A stretch of 64,000 nucleotides of DNA from Cyathus striatus (GCA_025738555.1 JAOVFP010000002.1:5146001-5210000); one strand, 5' to 3'; counted from the stretch's first letter, positions 12,171-24,689 are shown. A program made the numbers and translations. The notes: generated from the sequence alone by a model not told the origin.

Positions 12171-14383
12171 ATGCAGCCCTTCCCTGATATTCCATTTAAA
12201 ACCTTCAGCAAATTTATTAGTAGCAATTATAGTTCTGAAATTTCCCTGTCAACAGCTTTGGCAATACTATTTACAGTCACACATAATTGTGACCTATTAA
12301 GTCTTCATGCAAGGCAATTCAATCCTAGATATCCAGAGGAAAACAATGTACAAATGACTGCTTGGATGCTCACTTTATCTAGAGCACTGCAAGTTCATCT
12401 TGGAGAGAGATGTAACAAATTATTTAAAGAGGAGCCTAATGATGAAAGGGATACAATTTTGGCATTCAGCTTAGATAACTTAATGAAGACTCTAAAGCTT
12501 AATCCAATTGGATCATCTGGGAGATTTAAAGGAAATTTAAAAGTAGTATCTCATAAAGAGATTTCACCAGCATTTGTTATTTGCCCTGTAACTGCTGTAT
12601 GTGTAACAAATACATGCCCTTCATTAGCATTGCACTTATCAACAATTGCAAGGGATATACCTTCTGTTACATTAATTCGGGGTACTGAAACTGTAAAAAA
12701 TGTTCAAGTACTTACAGGAATATGCAACAGATGCAAAACACAATACTCTGCTGACAGAGAGAAAGTTTCAATTCCAAATAAAAAAAATACCAGAGTGTAC
12801 CTTAATTCTGCAAAGTATGTGAAAGTAGGACACTCACTGTGGGTGGACAGAACATTTTCAAATGCAGCTGTAAATGCAATTTATAGTTTTCATGCATCAG
12901 CTGCTGCTTATACAGAATTTTGGAACAATAGCTTTTCTGATGAACACAGTATCACCCGCAGACAGATCTGGCAAGCATTTATCCAAGAAACTGTTAGAGC
13001 TTTGGCCTCTTCAAGAGACATAAATTTGGAAGTAGAAGATGGTCTCTCAATTGATAATCTTACATGTGAGGCATTTTCATTACTTGGTGATAATGGAATT
13101 ATTCGATCTGCAGATAAGCACACATGTTCTGAGTGCACACATGCTTATAGAAGCAGGTCCAATGCAATATCAGATGTTGACTCTGCTGGTGTGGTAGGAG
13201 TTGATGAAAACAGAGTAGTTCCTGATCTTGTACAATCTGAAAGTACACAGGAGGATATGAACTCTGTAAACATACAAAGAGCAGTAGTAGATATGGAAAA
13301 TAATAATACAGCAACAAATGAGAATGAATATGCTCCTGTTAAAATGGTTGTATTGGATGGTATTATGATGGGTCCCACACATTGTGCATTTGAAGAATGT
13401 ACAAGTGAGTTACATAATGCACGTGGGGGGGTTTTCTGTGAAGTACATGAAGCCTTTTATGGTGCATGTTGTCGTGTTCAAGGGTGCAATAATATGAAAA
13501 AACAGGGTACTCAAGCTTGTAATAATCACCAAGAGGAGTGGAAAAGGTTTCAATCAACACGTAACACTTCCCATCATGCTGGTGTAAGAAGAATGCTTCA
13601 GCGTCCAGGAGAACAGCTCCCATGGAATACAGTTAGACCAAGAAATGTTCAGCCACATGATGAACAACAACAGTCATCAAATAATAAAATAAAGAATTAC
13701 TTTACTCCAGGTAAATTCTACTGTGTGGAAACAATATGTGCACCTTGTGGTGTTGTTATTGCCTGGACAAAATTTGAGGGAGCAGAATCACCATTCAATA
13801 TTATGAAATTCTTGGAGGAAGTATTCCCTATTGAAGAGTCCAGGCCAGATTATGTATGCATTGACAAGGCATGTTTGGTACTAAGATATCTTCTTAATGA
13901 TGCAAGAAGAGAGCAATGGGAAACCTGGAAAAAAACTACAAGATTTAGTGTAGATAGCTATCATTATACAAATCACAGAGTTAAAGACTTCCTCTGCAGA
14001 ATATTTTGCAATCCTGCTCCACTAGATGGATCTGCTCCAAATCTGGTTGTAACTGATTTTGACAATAATGGAAATCCATATTTAAAAAGAGCTTTTAATA
14101 CACAGGTAAGATACATATTATAATTATTTCAAAATATTTTTAAAACTACTACTTGTCATAGGCATGTGAACAGCTTAATGCTTGGCTTGGTGGCTTTGAG
14201 TCTATTTTAAAAAAGATGACTCCAAGCAATTTTGATTGGTTTTTACATACCATGTTGTTTTATCACAGTAAGCATGTTATAGATAGGCAAGCAAGAAGAA
14301 GAAGACAGGAAGCTAATGGAATGGAAGTGGAAGAAGATGTAGCAGAGAATGATGACTTTCCAGCTGAAGATATTGTTCTTTAA
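12171..14383 (+). CDS. KDZ-type transposase with CxC5/CxC6-like cysteine clusters, copy A
   Basis: Predicted DNA transposase of the Kyakuja-Dileera-Zisupton type. Exons 12171-14105 and 14162-14383, intron 14106-14161; 718 residues from the Met in MQPFPD. A cysteine cluster of CxC5 style (ICPVTAVC, then GICNRC) lies near residues 140-190. Putative catalytic residues: D396 in VVLDGI; then a CxC6-like zinc cluster inserted directly after (HCAF, GVFCEVH, CCRVQGC, ACNNH); D565 in CIDKAC; the VDSYHYTNH motif near 595; and E648 in ACEQLNAW. Pfam describes such clusters as inserts in KDZ transposases; assignment of the triad is my inference. The start is uncertain: the frame stays open upstream to 11967 and encodes a hydrophobic stretch. 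Copy B at 15.5-17.9 kb has the same organisation. Confidence 0.82.
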
Positions 14384-14529
14384 ATAACTAAACTGATTTA
14401 TTTGTAATCACATCTAGTAATACATACAGTACAATTATGCTTCAGCTAATGTTGTTTGGTTTGTTTGGAAAAAGGTTTGAGGTGTAGTAAAATAAATTGA
14501 CATTTGAAACTGGTAAGGTTTTATAAATG

Positions 14530-14850
14530 AAGAATTCTTCACAAAATCTGTAAGGAATCTCTATAGAATCTATAAAGACATTGTCACTATTTAAAAATAC
14601 TTAAATTCTACATGAATCTGTGCAGAATCTGCAAGGATCTGTACAGAATCTGTGCAGAATCCATACAGAATTTTTACATTTGTACAGACCAGTACAGATT
14701 TTGCACAGATTCTGTACAGATCTGCACAGATTCCTCACAGATCTGCACAGATTCTGCACAGATCTGTGCAGATTCCGCACAGATCTGCACAGATTCCGCA
14801 CAGATCTGTGCAGATCTGCACAGACTCCTTGGGGGAGTGTAAACTACTGC
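14530..14850 (-). repeat. Satellite/MITE-like element, CpG-decayed copy
   Basis: Read on the minus strand it begins with GTAGTTTACACTCCCCCAAG and continues with interleaved CTGTGCAGATCTGCACAGAT words. It is the counterpart of the element at 6,799-7,050, with CG replaced by TG or CA in almost every word. Confidence 0.75.
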
Positions 14851-14869
14851 GAGAGTCTCACTGGAGTCT

Positions 14870-15335
14870 CACCACAGTCTCGATAGTACAGTGATACTCT
14901 CACTGGACTCTCACTATATTATCGAGACTGTGATGAGACTCTCACTGGACTCTCAGTTAAGCCCAACTCTATACTCTCAGTATCTTATCACCATGTATCA
15001 CTGTGTATCACTGTACTCTCACTATACTCTTACTGTACTCTCACTGTACTCTCACTATACTCTCACTATGCACCACCATGTATCACTGTACTCTCACTAT
15101 ATTCTCACTGTACTCTCATTGTACTCTCACTGTACTCTCACTATACTCTCACTATGCACCACCATGTATCACTGTACTCTCACTATATTCTCACTATATT
15201 CTCACTGTACTCTCACTGTACTCTCACTGTAATCTCACTGCCTAACACTATGCACCACCATGTATCACTGTACTCTCACTATATTCTCACTGTACTCTCA
15301 CTGTATTCTCACTGTATTCTCACTGTACTCACTCC
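14870..15335. repeat. ACTCTCACTGT minisatellite array
   Basis: Tandem 10-12 bp units (ACTCTCACTGT, ACTCTCACTAT) interspersed with three larger units containing CACCACCATGTATCACTG. The array separates the convergent KDZ elements A and B. Its ORFs (repeats of LYSHYTLT) are translated repeat only. Confidence 0.9.
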
Positions 15336-15493
15336 TTAAATATGTAAACCACAAATATACAGAGAATGACATATATATTAAGTACAAGTTTATTTATCTT
15401 TGGAGACAGGGAAGTTCTGAAGTGACCCTATAACATAACAATTGAATACAACAAAAACACTATTCATATAAAATCAAAACTACAGTAAACAAC

Positions 15494-17852
15494 CTACATA
15501 TCATTATCTAATCCATAATCTGCTATCCCCTCTTCCTCTTCTCTGTCAAATTCATCTGCTGCTTCCTCTTCCTCCTCCTCCTCCTCCTCTTCTTCTTCAG
15601 AATCTTCTGATTCCTCATCTCTCATATCTTTATCATCTTTAGTATTATTGTCTCTTTCAAGCTGCTTTTTAATAACTTTTTGGGTATGAATGAATAGAAG
15701 TGCATGTATGGTCCAGTTGAAGTTTACAACAGTCATTCTATTAAGAATGCTTTGAAATCCTCCAAGCCAAGCGTTTAGCTGCTCACAAGCCTGTATCAAA
15801 ACTTTAGATGAAGTTCTATATACATGTTAGTTTATTACTTACTTGGGTATTAAATGCTCTTTTATAATGTGGTCTTCCATGTATATCATTTTCTACTACA
15901 ACCAAGTTGGGTGCAGATCCATTTAATGGTGCTGGATTGCACCATTTACGACAAGTATAATCAGTTGTTCTGTGATTAATGTAGTGATAAGAATCAACAA
16001 TAAATCTTGTTGTTAAACTCCAGATCCTCCATGCACCATTTAGCACAGCATTTTTCAGCACTACACATGCTTTGTCAATACAGACATAGCTTGGATGAGA
16101 TTCAAGAGTTGGATAAACATGATCTAAAAATCTCATGATATTTCCAGGTCCCTCAGATTTTGTAAACTTTGTCCATGCAATAACTGCTCCACATGGTGCA
16201 TATAATGTTTCAACACAGTAAAACCGTGGAGCAGTGAAGTAATGGTTTCGCTCCTCATGTGGTGCAGGAGCATCATCATGAGGTATTACCTGCCGATTTA
16301 TACGAGGAAGCCAATCCACCCGTTCCTCTTCACTTCTGCGAATAATTCTTCTTATTCCTAAAAGTGTTTGTCTACCAAATCTTACTAAATGATGGCGCCA
16401 TCGCGACTGATGATTAACACATGTCTTTGAGTTATTTTCTCTTGGGTTGTTACATAATTTTATATGACATAAATGACCACGCATAGCTTGATGAATTATG
16501 CAAAATACTCCAGTTCTTTCATTTTCTAAATTACCATCACAATCCTGGTATGCACAATGTCTTGGACCCATAATTATGCCATCCATAACAACCATATTTA
16601 CTATTGGCTTTATTTCAGCCTGAGTTGGTTGATCAGTATTGGTTGTTTTATTAGATGAATCACTGGATGAATCACTTGATGACTCATTGTCAATATCCAT
16701 ATCATTGGTGGTACTACTAATGTGTTGCCGAGCACTTGCTCTAGCTTCTATTTCTTCTCTCATAGCTTGTTCTGCATCTTCCCCCTGTAGCATGGGAACT
16801 GATTGATTTTCATCAATTCCAATTACTGCAGCAGGAGTGTCATCAGTTATTCTGTCTGCAGTACTTTTGTACTCATGTGTACATTCACTACATGAATGAT
16901 CTTTAGCACATTCAATAATACCTTCTTGACCAAGTATTTCAAATGCTTTTCTAGTTAATTCTTGAATCTCACATTCACCTGATGTTATTATAAGTGATTT
17001 ATTATTGTATGTAGCTACCTGTCTTACACTTTCAGAAATGAATGCCTGCCAAGTTTGTCTGCGAGACAACTTGAATGATGACTCTCTAAAGGATTCATTC
17101 CAAAATTCTGTGAATGCAGCTGTAGATGCATGAAAATGATAAATTCCATGCAGAACTGCATTGGTGTAAGATCTATCTGCCCAGACTTGCTGTCCAAGCT
17201 TTAAATATTTTGCTGAGTTTGACAATCCTCTGATACGTGTACCATTTGCATGCTTCACACTTTTGTGATCAGCATAATAAAATGAGTTACAAATGCCACA
17301 TTTTCCTTTAAGCACATAAGCACCAGTGTGGGGATGCATTCCTTTTATAAGAGTTATACATGAAACATCTCTCTTACGAACTTCTTGGTGAAGTGGAGCC
17401 TCTCTACAAGATGGTGTAGAGCAAGTGTAACGACTTGGACAAACAGTAAAAACAGGTTCAACTTCTGTGGTTCTTACAGAGTTTAAAGGGTGTCCTTTTT
17501 TAATTGGATCAAGTTTTAAAAATGTTGCAAATGAATCAAGTTTTGAGCCCAATGCATTAATTCTCTGCACATCAGTTATATCCTCAGCATTTGAAACTTC
17601 ATCTTTGGTAAACAAATTATTAATTTTACCACCTAGATCCCTTTTTAGAACTCTAGTAAGAGCTGTAATCCAACTTGTTGCAGATTTTCTATAGGCTAAT
17701 TTTTGTTTTCCATGAAGGTTCAATAGGTCTGTGTTATTTGTTAAAGTAAATAACACTTTGAGTACCATTGCTAGTGTAATATCTGCATGGAAGTTGCTTG
17801 TAATAAATTCAGAAAAATCTACAAATGTTATTTCAGGAAATGGATCCTGCAC
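15494..17852 (-). CDS. KDZ-type transposase with CxC5/CxC6-like cysteine clusters, copy B
   Basis: Diverged homologue of the copy A transposase, in reverse orientation. Exon 15843-17852 and final exon 15494-15790, intron 15791-15842 at the same position as in copy A, just before the putative catalytic Glu in ACEQLNAW. It keeps VVMDGI, the inserted zinc cluster (HCAYQDC, GVFCIIH, CHIKLC, CVNH), CIDKAC and VDSYHYINH. The end carries an acidic tail (about 14 Glu in a row) absent from copy A. The first in-frame codon used here (17852) is GTG; no ATG lies nearby, and the frame stays open upstream through a hydrophobic segment (IWLFIFYGF), so an upstream exon is likely. No internal stop is visible, so it may be functional. 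Confidence 0.8.
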
Positions 17853-17939
17853 TGTAGATGATGCCCATGCTTTAGGAATGCATGATATAAATCCATAAAA
17901 TATAAAAAGCCAAATAAAATAGTGCCAGAAACTGAAATT

Positions 17940-18300
17940 TTTTAAGTTAGCTTATTATTCTTGCAGGTTAGGCAAAGCAAACAGAATATGAATTCAAACT
18001 ATAGTACAAAAGTAAAACTGTTGAAGTTCATATAATACATACTTGACATACTTGTTGAAAGCATGAATAGCTATATAAAAAAACACAAGAAAATAATACT
18101 GTTGAAGTAAAAATATTATACAAGTCTTACATACTTGTTGAAAGGATGTAAGACTGAGAAAAATGAAAAACAGGTACTACTGAAGTAAAAATATTGTACA
18201 AGTCTTACAACTTGTTGAAAGAATGTAAGACTTAATATGGTACAACTTTACATACTTGTTGAAAGCATGCATGCATCATAATAGAAAAAAGTCTAACTGA
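17940..18300. repeat. Tandem hairpin repeats between the two genes of element B
   Basis: Four imperfect units of about 60-90 bp contain ACATACTTGTTGAAAG and a small inverted repeat AGTCTTACA...TGTAAGACT. The stretch lies downstream of the accessory gene and upstream of the transposase gene of copy B, so it may include the latter's promoter or 5' exon. Confidence 0.6.
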
Positions 18301-18328
18301 AAATATGAAAGGGCATTGAGAAAAATTC

Positions 18329-20493
18329 TTACAAATTATTGTCCCCTCTGTTCTTCTTCCTCTTTCCATCCTTCCTTTTCTCTTTCACTCTTTCCTTTCC
18401 TTTTCCCTTATCTTTGCTCTTATAATTGTCATCTGCAGAACTATCCTCATCTTTTTCCTTAGCAAGCTTCTTATCCTCTTTACCAAACTTCTTTAAAATG
18501 ATCTTCAATGCCTCCTGAGTTTGTGGTTCTCCTTTCCAAACTTCATAATCTGGGATATCTGGGTTCCCTTCAAACCAAAGCTCCATTTTAGGATATTTAG
18601 GAAGCTTGCTAAATAGAGCCTTCCATCTATAATAGGCTGGAACTGATGTAAAAATGGTTGCAATAACACTAATAGGAGGCATTTTATTTTGCCATTTTCC
18701 AGCACTAATCATAGTAGGGAACTTTTTAATGATATTCTCAATGAATACCCACTTAGCATACTGAAGACGAATACTAACAGCTCCATGATCACATAGTGCA
18801 AGAGGAACTTTGAAAAAATTGATTATTCTCTTTTGAGCTTCAGTAGATTCCCCTAACTTAGAAGCTGAAGATGTAGAAGCCTCTTCACTAAATACTGATG
18901 GAACATTAGAAATATTTGCAGCTAATGTTGTTCCAAGACCCTCCTAATCTAAGATTAAGTAACATTCTATGCTTGAAATAAATTATAAACTTACAAGTAA
19001 AATCTTACAAAATGTAGATTTATCTTCATCAAGTTCCCATTGAACTTCCTGGTCTTTATCTTCTAAAAGCTCAGAATATTGGCCAGTTAAAGACCACCCA
19101 TTATCTTCCCATAAAAAGACATATGGATTAGATACTGAAAATAGTAAATATTTTAGAGTGATAATTTGAAATTAAGAAAGTAATAATACCTTGAATGGAC
19201 TTGTACTTTGTTCCTATATATTTCAGAAGTTTGTACAGATAAACCTGGAGCTCTACTCTTCTGAATGTAAAGATTGGGAGAGAACTAAAAAGATCATTGT
19301 AAATTTTGATAACTCCAGTTGATGGAGGTGTATCAGTGGTATCAACTATCATTTTATCTTTGTCTCCAATATTAAAGATATTTCCAAGTGCATTCTGACG
19401 GCTGTGCCCACCAATAATCTTTGATGCTCCTTGAAGGTCAATAGATGTGTCATCTGGAGTGGAATATTCATATTGCCTTATAAAGTTTTCAAATTGCTCA
19501 GGATTCTGAAGTACATTGTTCCTCGCAGATTTTTCAGACATAGATGTAGAACTCCTAGTTGAAGTTCTGGACACAGACCGGCTAGAAGCGGACTGGCTAT
19601 TTGATGCAGAACTGTGGGAAATAGACCTTTGGCTAATCTTTGATGAGTGGCTACTAGTACTCAGAGTGGGAGACTCAGGAGAACTGGATCTTCCCCGCTT
19701 TTCAGTAGCCTTCCGGGGAGTAGTCTCAATAATCTCATAATCTATATCCTCTTCTTGAATTTGACCTGGATGTGAGGAAAATACTAATGATGTCTCATGC
19801 TCATTAAACAGATGTCCCATGTCATTTGAAAGCGAACTAAATGGATCTTGAGGAGTAGGTACCTGAAGGATAGATGCTGGTGTAACAGTTCCTGAGCGTT
19901 CACGATAATGAGGTGGTGGTGCCACTGAAATATTGCTATTTTCTAAGATTTTTTCAACTCTAAAAAATGAGAACAATATGAGAAAAGATGTGAATATGAA
20001 TAAAAAAATATACTTTGTAAATCTCTTTGGTTTTCCAGCAGCTTCATTTTGCTGGTCTTCTTTGAGTCTTTGAACAGAGCTTTTCCTGCCAGTACATAAG
20101 ATGACTAAAAATAATATACACTTTTACTCACTTAATTTTCTTCTTTCTAGCTCCCCCTCCCTGCTCTCTCACTCCTCCCTCCCTCTCTTCCCTTTCCTCC
20201 CTTCCCTCTTCCCCCCCCTCCCTTTCTACTCCAACTTCCTCCTCCCCTGTCCCACTTTCCTCCTCCTCCTCCTCCTCCTCATTGTCACTCACAATCCTTT
20301 TCCCTCCCTTCCCCTTTCTCCCACCCCTACCCCCCCCTCCAGACTTAGCTGGCCCTCCTCCCTTAGACTTGGAGGTAGAAGCTTGAGGCTTGGTTGTGTC
20401 AGCAGTCCCAGAATCCTTGGTCCTGGACCTGGTGGAGGTAGCAGGGATGGAAGATGCAGCAGCAGTGGCAGATCTAAGAGACCTAGGTGCCAT
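18329..20493 (-). CDS. Accessory protein of KDZ-type element, copy B
   Basis: Homologue of the accessory gene at 9,364-11,883. Proposed exons 20132-20493, 20014-20085, 19190-19959, 18995-19134 and 18329-18943 sum to 1,959 nt and give 652 residues plus stop. N-terminus is basic and Ser/Ala rich (PRSLRSATA), then acidic (Glu run) and Lys-rich. Exon 2 opens with KKSSVQR, matching KSAMQR in copy A at the same border. Exon 3 is Ser/Arg rich. Exon 4 has the W-S-L-T-G-Q-Y motif. The last exon has LFSKLPKYPKMELWFEG and a lysine-rich tail. Overall identity with copy A looks low, but order of motifs and one intron position are shared. Function unknown; a DNA- or RNA-binding partner of the transposase is plausible. 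Confidence 0.7.
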
Positions 20494-20869
20494 GGTAAAA
20501 GAGCAGAAAACAGTAAAGTAAAAAGAGCAAAAAAGCGGTGACAGATCTTAAGTGATGCACTCAGATGAGGGAAGAAAGAAAGGGAACTGAACCTCAAGGT
20601 GTTTCTATATATTACAAGCTGCAACACATCACAGGTTCAAACTATAAATAAATACTTGACAAGTAATTACCGAAATTCTCCCACAAAGTTCCAAATAGGT
20701 CCTGCTGTTCTCATCACTGGCAACTGCCAGGATAAGAAGGCCACAGGACCTAACACGGAAAAGAATATCTCCGCCAAAGCAGAGGAAAGACAAAAATTAT
20801 AATTAAACCGACCAAAGAGCCTCTGCACGAAGCAGAGAACTTTGAAAAATTGACAGAGCAAGTAAGGGG

Positions 20870-21640
20870 GGAAGAGCATTGCTCGACGCAGCAAGAAGGG
20901 CATGAAGAGAAGCTGAGTGCCACACCACACAAAGCAACATGAGGGTGGGGAGGAGATGTACAATGAGGGGAAGGCGAGGGGCAGAACGATACTCGATGCA
21001 ACAAGAAGGGCGTGAGGAGAAGCAGAGAGCCATGCAACGCAACGCAACAAGAGGATGGGGAGGAGATGCACGACGAGGGGAGGGTAGGGGGCAGAGCGGG
21101 TGAGGGGAGGAGAGTGTCACCGACGCAATGGGAAGGGGGGGGAGAAGCGGAGTGCCACGCGACGCACCAAGAGGGTGGGGAGAAGATGCACGACGAGGGG
21201 AGGATGGAGGGCAGAGCAGGTGAGGGGGGAAGAGCGCTGCTCGATGCAACGAGAAGGGCGTGAGGAGCATCAGAGCCCCATGCTACGCGGACCAGAGGTG
21301 GTGCGTTGTCGGTCCTACGCAGCAGGGTACACTGAGAGAGGCCGCACGTTGTCGTCCTATGCTGCGAAACGGGGGACCAGACATTGTCGTCTGCGAACTG
21401 AGGGACCAGAGGTGGCGCGTTGTCGTCCTACGCAGCAGGGAGGGGGTAACGCTGCATTCGCCTACGCTGAGAGGCCGTACGTTGTCAACCTACGCTGCGA
21501 AACGGGGGACCAGACATTGTCGTCTGTGAACCGAGGGACCAGAGGTGGTGCGTTGTCGTCCTACACAGCAGGGAGGGGATAACGTTGCATTTGCCGTCGC
21601 TGAGAGGAGGGGAGTTCCGTGAACGCCTACGCTGAGAGGG
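20870..21640. repeat. Two adjacent tandem arrays with ~120-bp units
   Basis: From about 20,870 to 21,270, three to four purine-rich units share AGAGCATTGCTCGACGCA-type and GATGCACGACGAGGGG words. From about 21,285 to 21,620, units share GGGGGACCAGACATTGTCGT and GCGTTGTCGTCCTACGCAGC. ORFs here in many frames are repeat-derived. From 20,500 to 20,870 only the upstream region of the accessory gene is present. Confidence 0.8.
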
Positions 21641-21815
21641 GAGGGAAGTTCCGTGATCGCCCATGCGGAGCACCGTATTCGCCCACGCAAAGCGAGCCCA
21701 AGCCAAAGATATCGCCCATGCCGTCAAACATCTCAGGCGCTGCTAAAAAAAAACGCATGAGATCAAATAGAGACCAAAAAAGATGAGACTTACTATCGAT
21801 CCCAATGCTGTCCTG

Positions 21816-21872
21816 CCAACGTCCAACGTCCAACGTCCAACGCCCAACGCCCAATGCCCAATGCCTAACGTG
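21816..21872. repeat. CCAACGT heptamer repeat
   Basis: About seven tandem heptamers drift from CCAACGT through CCAACGC to CCAATGC along the array, again CG to TG. From 21,640 to 22,180 nothing else coding is seen; around 22,025-22,150 the word GGACCATTAG/GGACCAT recurs, with two CACGTGAC words near 22,142. Confidence 0.7.
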
Positions 21873-22184
21873 CTTGAAGTGCTAGATAGAAGGTTACATA
21901 TTGTGCGAGCGAGCAAGAAAGAAGGAGAGGGGAGGGGAGGGGAAGGAAGAAGTGTGTCGTTGTTGCGCAGTGCAAGTAGCGAGTCCAGATGTGTCCGATG
22001 ATTTGGTCATGTGAGAAATCAAATCGATACGCATGGACCATTAGCATGCACAGACCATTCCCACGCACGGACCATCAATGCGCATGGACCATTAGTACAC
22101 AAACTATGACAATAAGACCTACACATATGCACGGACCATGTCACGTGACTTTGATCACGTGACGTCTTGGGCTCGGAGCGATTT

Positions 22185-22460
22185 CTCAGTATATTCCCAG
22201 TGGACTCTCTGAGATACCTCTCAGTATAACCTCATTGGACTCTCTGAGAGTCTCACTAATGGGAATTTAGTGAGAGTTTACTGAGATACAAAATTGTATG
22301 TAATCTCACTGGACTCTCAGTAAATTCTCACTGGACTCTCTCCAGACTCTCAATACTCTCACTAAAATTAATGCTAATTCTCACCAGAGTCTCTGAGACT
22401 CTCACTGGACTCTCACTGGACTCCAGTGAGACTGTGAGTCAGTGTAATGACCTCCTTCAG
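22185..22460. repeat. ACTCTCACTGG minisatellite array, both orientations
   Basis: Copies of GGACTCTCAGT/GGACTCTCACT and their reverse complements (GTGAGAGT) fill the interval. It is the same family as the arrays at 6.7, 14.9 and 44.6 kb. Confidence 0.75.
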
Positions 22461-22734
22461 AAGCGGGCTGGTGCTTAATGGGCCTTGGTGTCGACATCAG
22501 ACATAAAAATAATGGAAGATTACTAGTATATGACACACCGTTCTTCTCTGACTCGGCTATCCATTCTCTCCGATCTAGAGACGTGACTTATATGTAGATG
22601 TAGGTAAATATTCGCGATGACAATGTTCATCATCCTCACATGGATTCATCAATGGACGCTTCTTGTTGAATGACTTCTGGAGACCTAGGAAGCCAGGCAT
22701 GTTACATCAGTGTTCGTCGAAGAGATTTATATAT

Positions 22735-23160
22735 GAAAAATGCTAACATGGGAAAATATCCAGGGGGACGTGGTGTACAAAAGTCAGGCTCCAAACTTGC
22801 ATCAATATTAGTACTGAAGATAAGTCAAAAAAGTCAAAAACTAACACAGAGGAATGCCCAGGGACGCGGGGCGTGTGAACATGTTCAGCCTTCATGCGGA
22901 ACCCAGAAAAGTCGGAATCCAAACTTGCATTGATGTCAGAATCCACCAAAGATAGCTCTAGAAATAGTAAAATGCTAACGCGGGGGAATGCCAGGGAATG
23001 CACTGGGGTGTACGGATGTGTTGATTAGGCTCCAGGCTGAACTCAGAAAAGTCAGGCTCCAAACTTGCATTGATGTCAGTATCCACCGAAGATAGTTCTA
23101 GAGATGCTAAAATACTAACGCGGGGGAATTTCCAGGGAAGCGAGGCATAAGAATGTGTCC
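22735..23160. repeat. Imperfect tandem repeat, unit about 130-140 bp
   Basis: Three to four units share AAAATGCTAACGCGGGGGAA, then AAAAGTCAGGCTCCAAACTTG and ATTGATGTCAG. The minus-strand ORFs repeat a DINASLDSDFSGF-like peptide, but no start or splice signals support a gene. From 23,340 to 24,690 I see nothing coding. Confidence 0.7.
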
Positions 23161-24689
23161 ATGGCCGGGATCCACACTGAACTGATCACTAGAGGTGGGC
23201 TGCATTCGCGTCTGAGAGGACTTGTCTTGGTGCGGCTTCTCTAACGCTAGGGAGCCCACGACCAGTTTGTGTGGGTCTCGCTTCAAGAGCGGGAACTTTA
23301 AGCGCAATAGCTATGGACATTGGAAAGATACATAATTAATGAGTCATCATACAAGTCCAAGAAATCCTACCTCAATATGGCTTCCCGCCTGGGGTATTTG
23401 TGAGTAAAGAGGTTGTTCGGGCCCGGGGGTTGACATGTCTGTTGTAATTTGCAGGCCTGATAGAACTGTACTTCTTCACATATAAAATATTGTATCATGT
23501 AGTGGATGTGGCCATGTGGATGAGATCTTATCATTGACCATGAAAGGCACCTCAGAAAATAATAATTGCAGCTCAGCTATGTGTTTTGTGCATGTGGACC
23601 AGATCTAGAGGTACTCAACCTAGCCGGTACTCCAGATCCTAGCTATATTCACAGTATTATCCCCATCAGACAAAAATGAGCCTCGAAACAATAATCAATA
23701 ATTATAACATACCTTTTCTTATACATCTAGATCTAGAGCAAATCTAGAGATGTATAATATGAGCTTCATCTGTGCAGACCATAATTGGGCATCTTTCATG
23801 AGCATGTTTGCAATATGTGACAGCGCACATGCAACCATTAATCCGCACTAGATGCACCGACAAGCAATAATCGGACCATGAATTAGAAGCCTGTGCATGT
23901 GTACCAAGACTCTAGAGTCATATGTGCACCTGCCGTACATGTACGTAGTATGGCGGGTGCATGGCTCTAGTATTCGTACATGTATATGTACGAATATAAT
24001 TAATATTATGGGAGAAGTATACATATAGGTACTTACTCGACATTTTATATATTTCCACTCCACTATAGCTAGCCATTCAGCCCAACCAACGATATGCAAC
24101 AACATTACCCTATTTTCCTGGAGCAGCTTGGATTAACAGTGAAAACGTTAATAGTGGCTACCAACTGTGGTGAGTGAAACAAGTGTGTCATGATCAATGA
24201 CCAGTGTAATTCTTTCTTACACCATGATAGGCCACATGTGGTGCATCACATGTATCGACACATACCTCACTATTACGCCACAGGAGGAAAGAGTTTGCCA
24301 TACATGTAGGGCCCATATAACAACCTGTGTGTCCTTGAAAGCATGCTCGATCTACTCATGTTCCTGATTTCATCACCACTCTACATACTAGTTCAATACA
24401 TATGCTTACCAATCCCTCTCGATATATCTGAAAAAAAGCATCAGGTGTATGTGAATCTGCATAAGATCAGTCGGGAGCTTGTGGATAAGCTGGAAAGGTA
24501 CCATTGTGGGGATGGCAGTCTTTAGTTACACATTAACATGATCATTATTTCTTGTAAATATGCGCAAGTAGTAATTAGATCTTACATCACATGACCAAAC
24601 CTAAGCACTTTGTAACTCAATATAACCAAACAATTGTAATGCATCACGGTTGCCTGTTGTAACAACTTGTAAGCAACTTAACAGCGGGA

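Noticed and set aside
14601..14894. Multiple short ORFs rich in Cys/Arg/Asp (CADSAQIC type)
   Set aside because: Translations of the satellite words in all frames.
20128..20541. Plus-strand ORF of 146 codons overlapping the accessory gene of copy B
   Set aside because: Low-complexity antisense of the acidic/basic exon; the minus-strand model has matching introns and homology with copy A.
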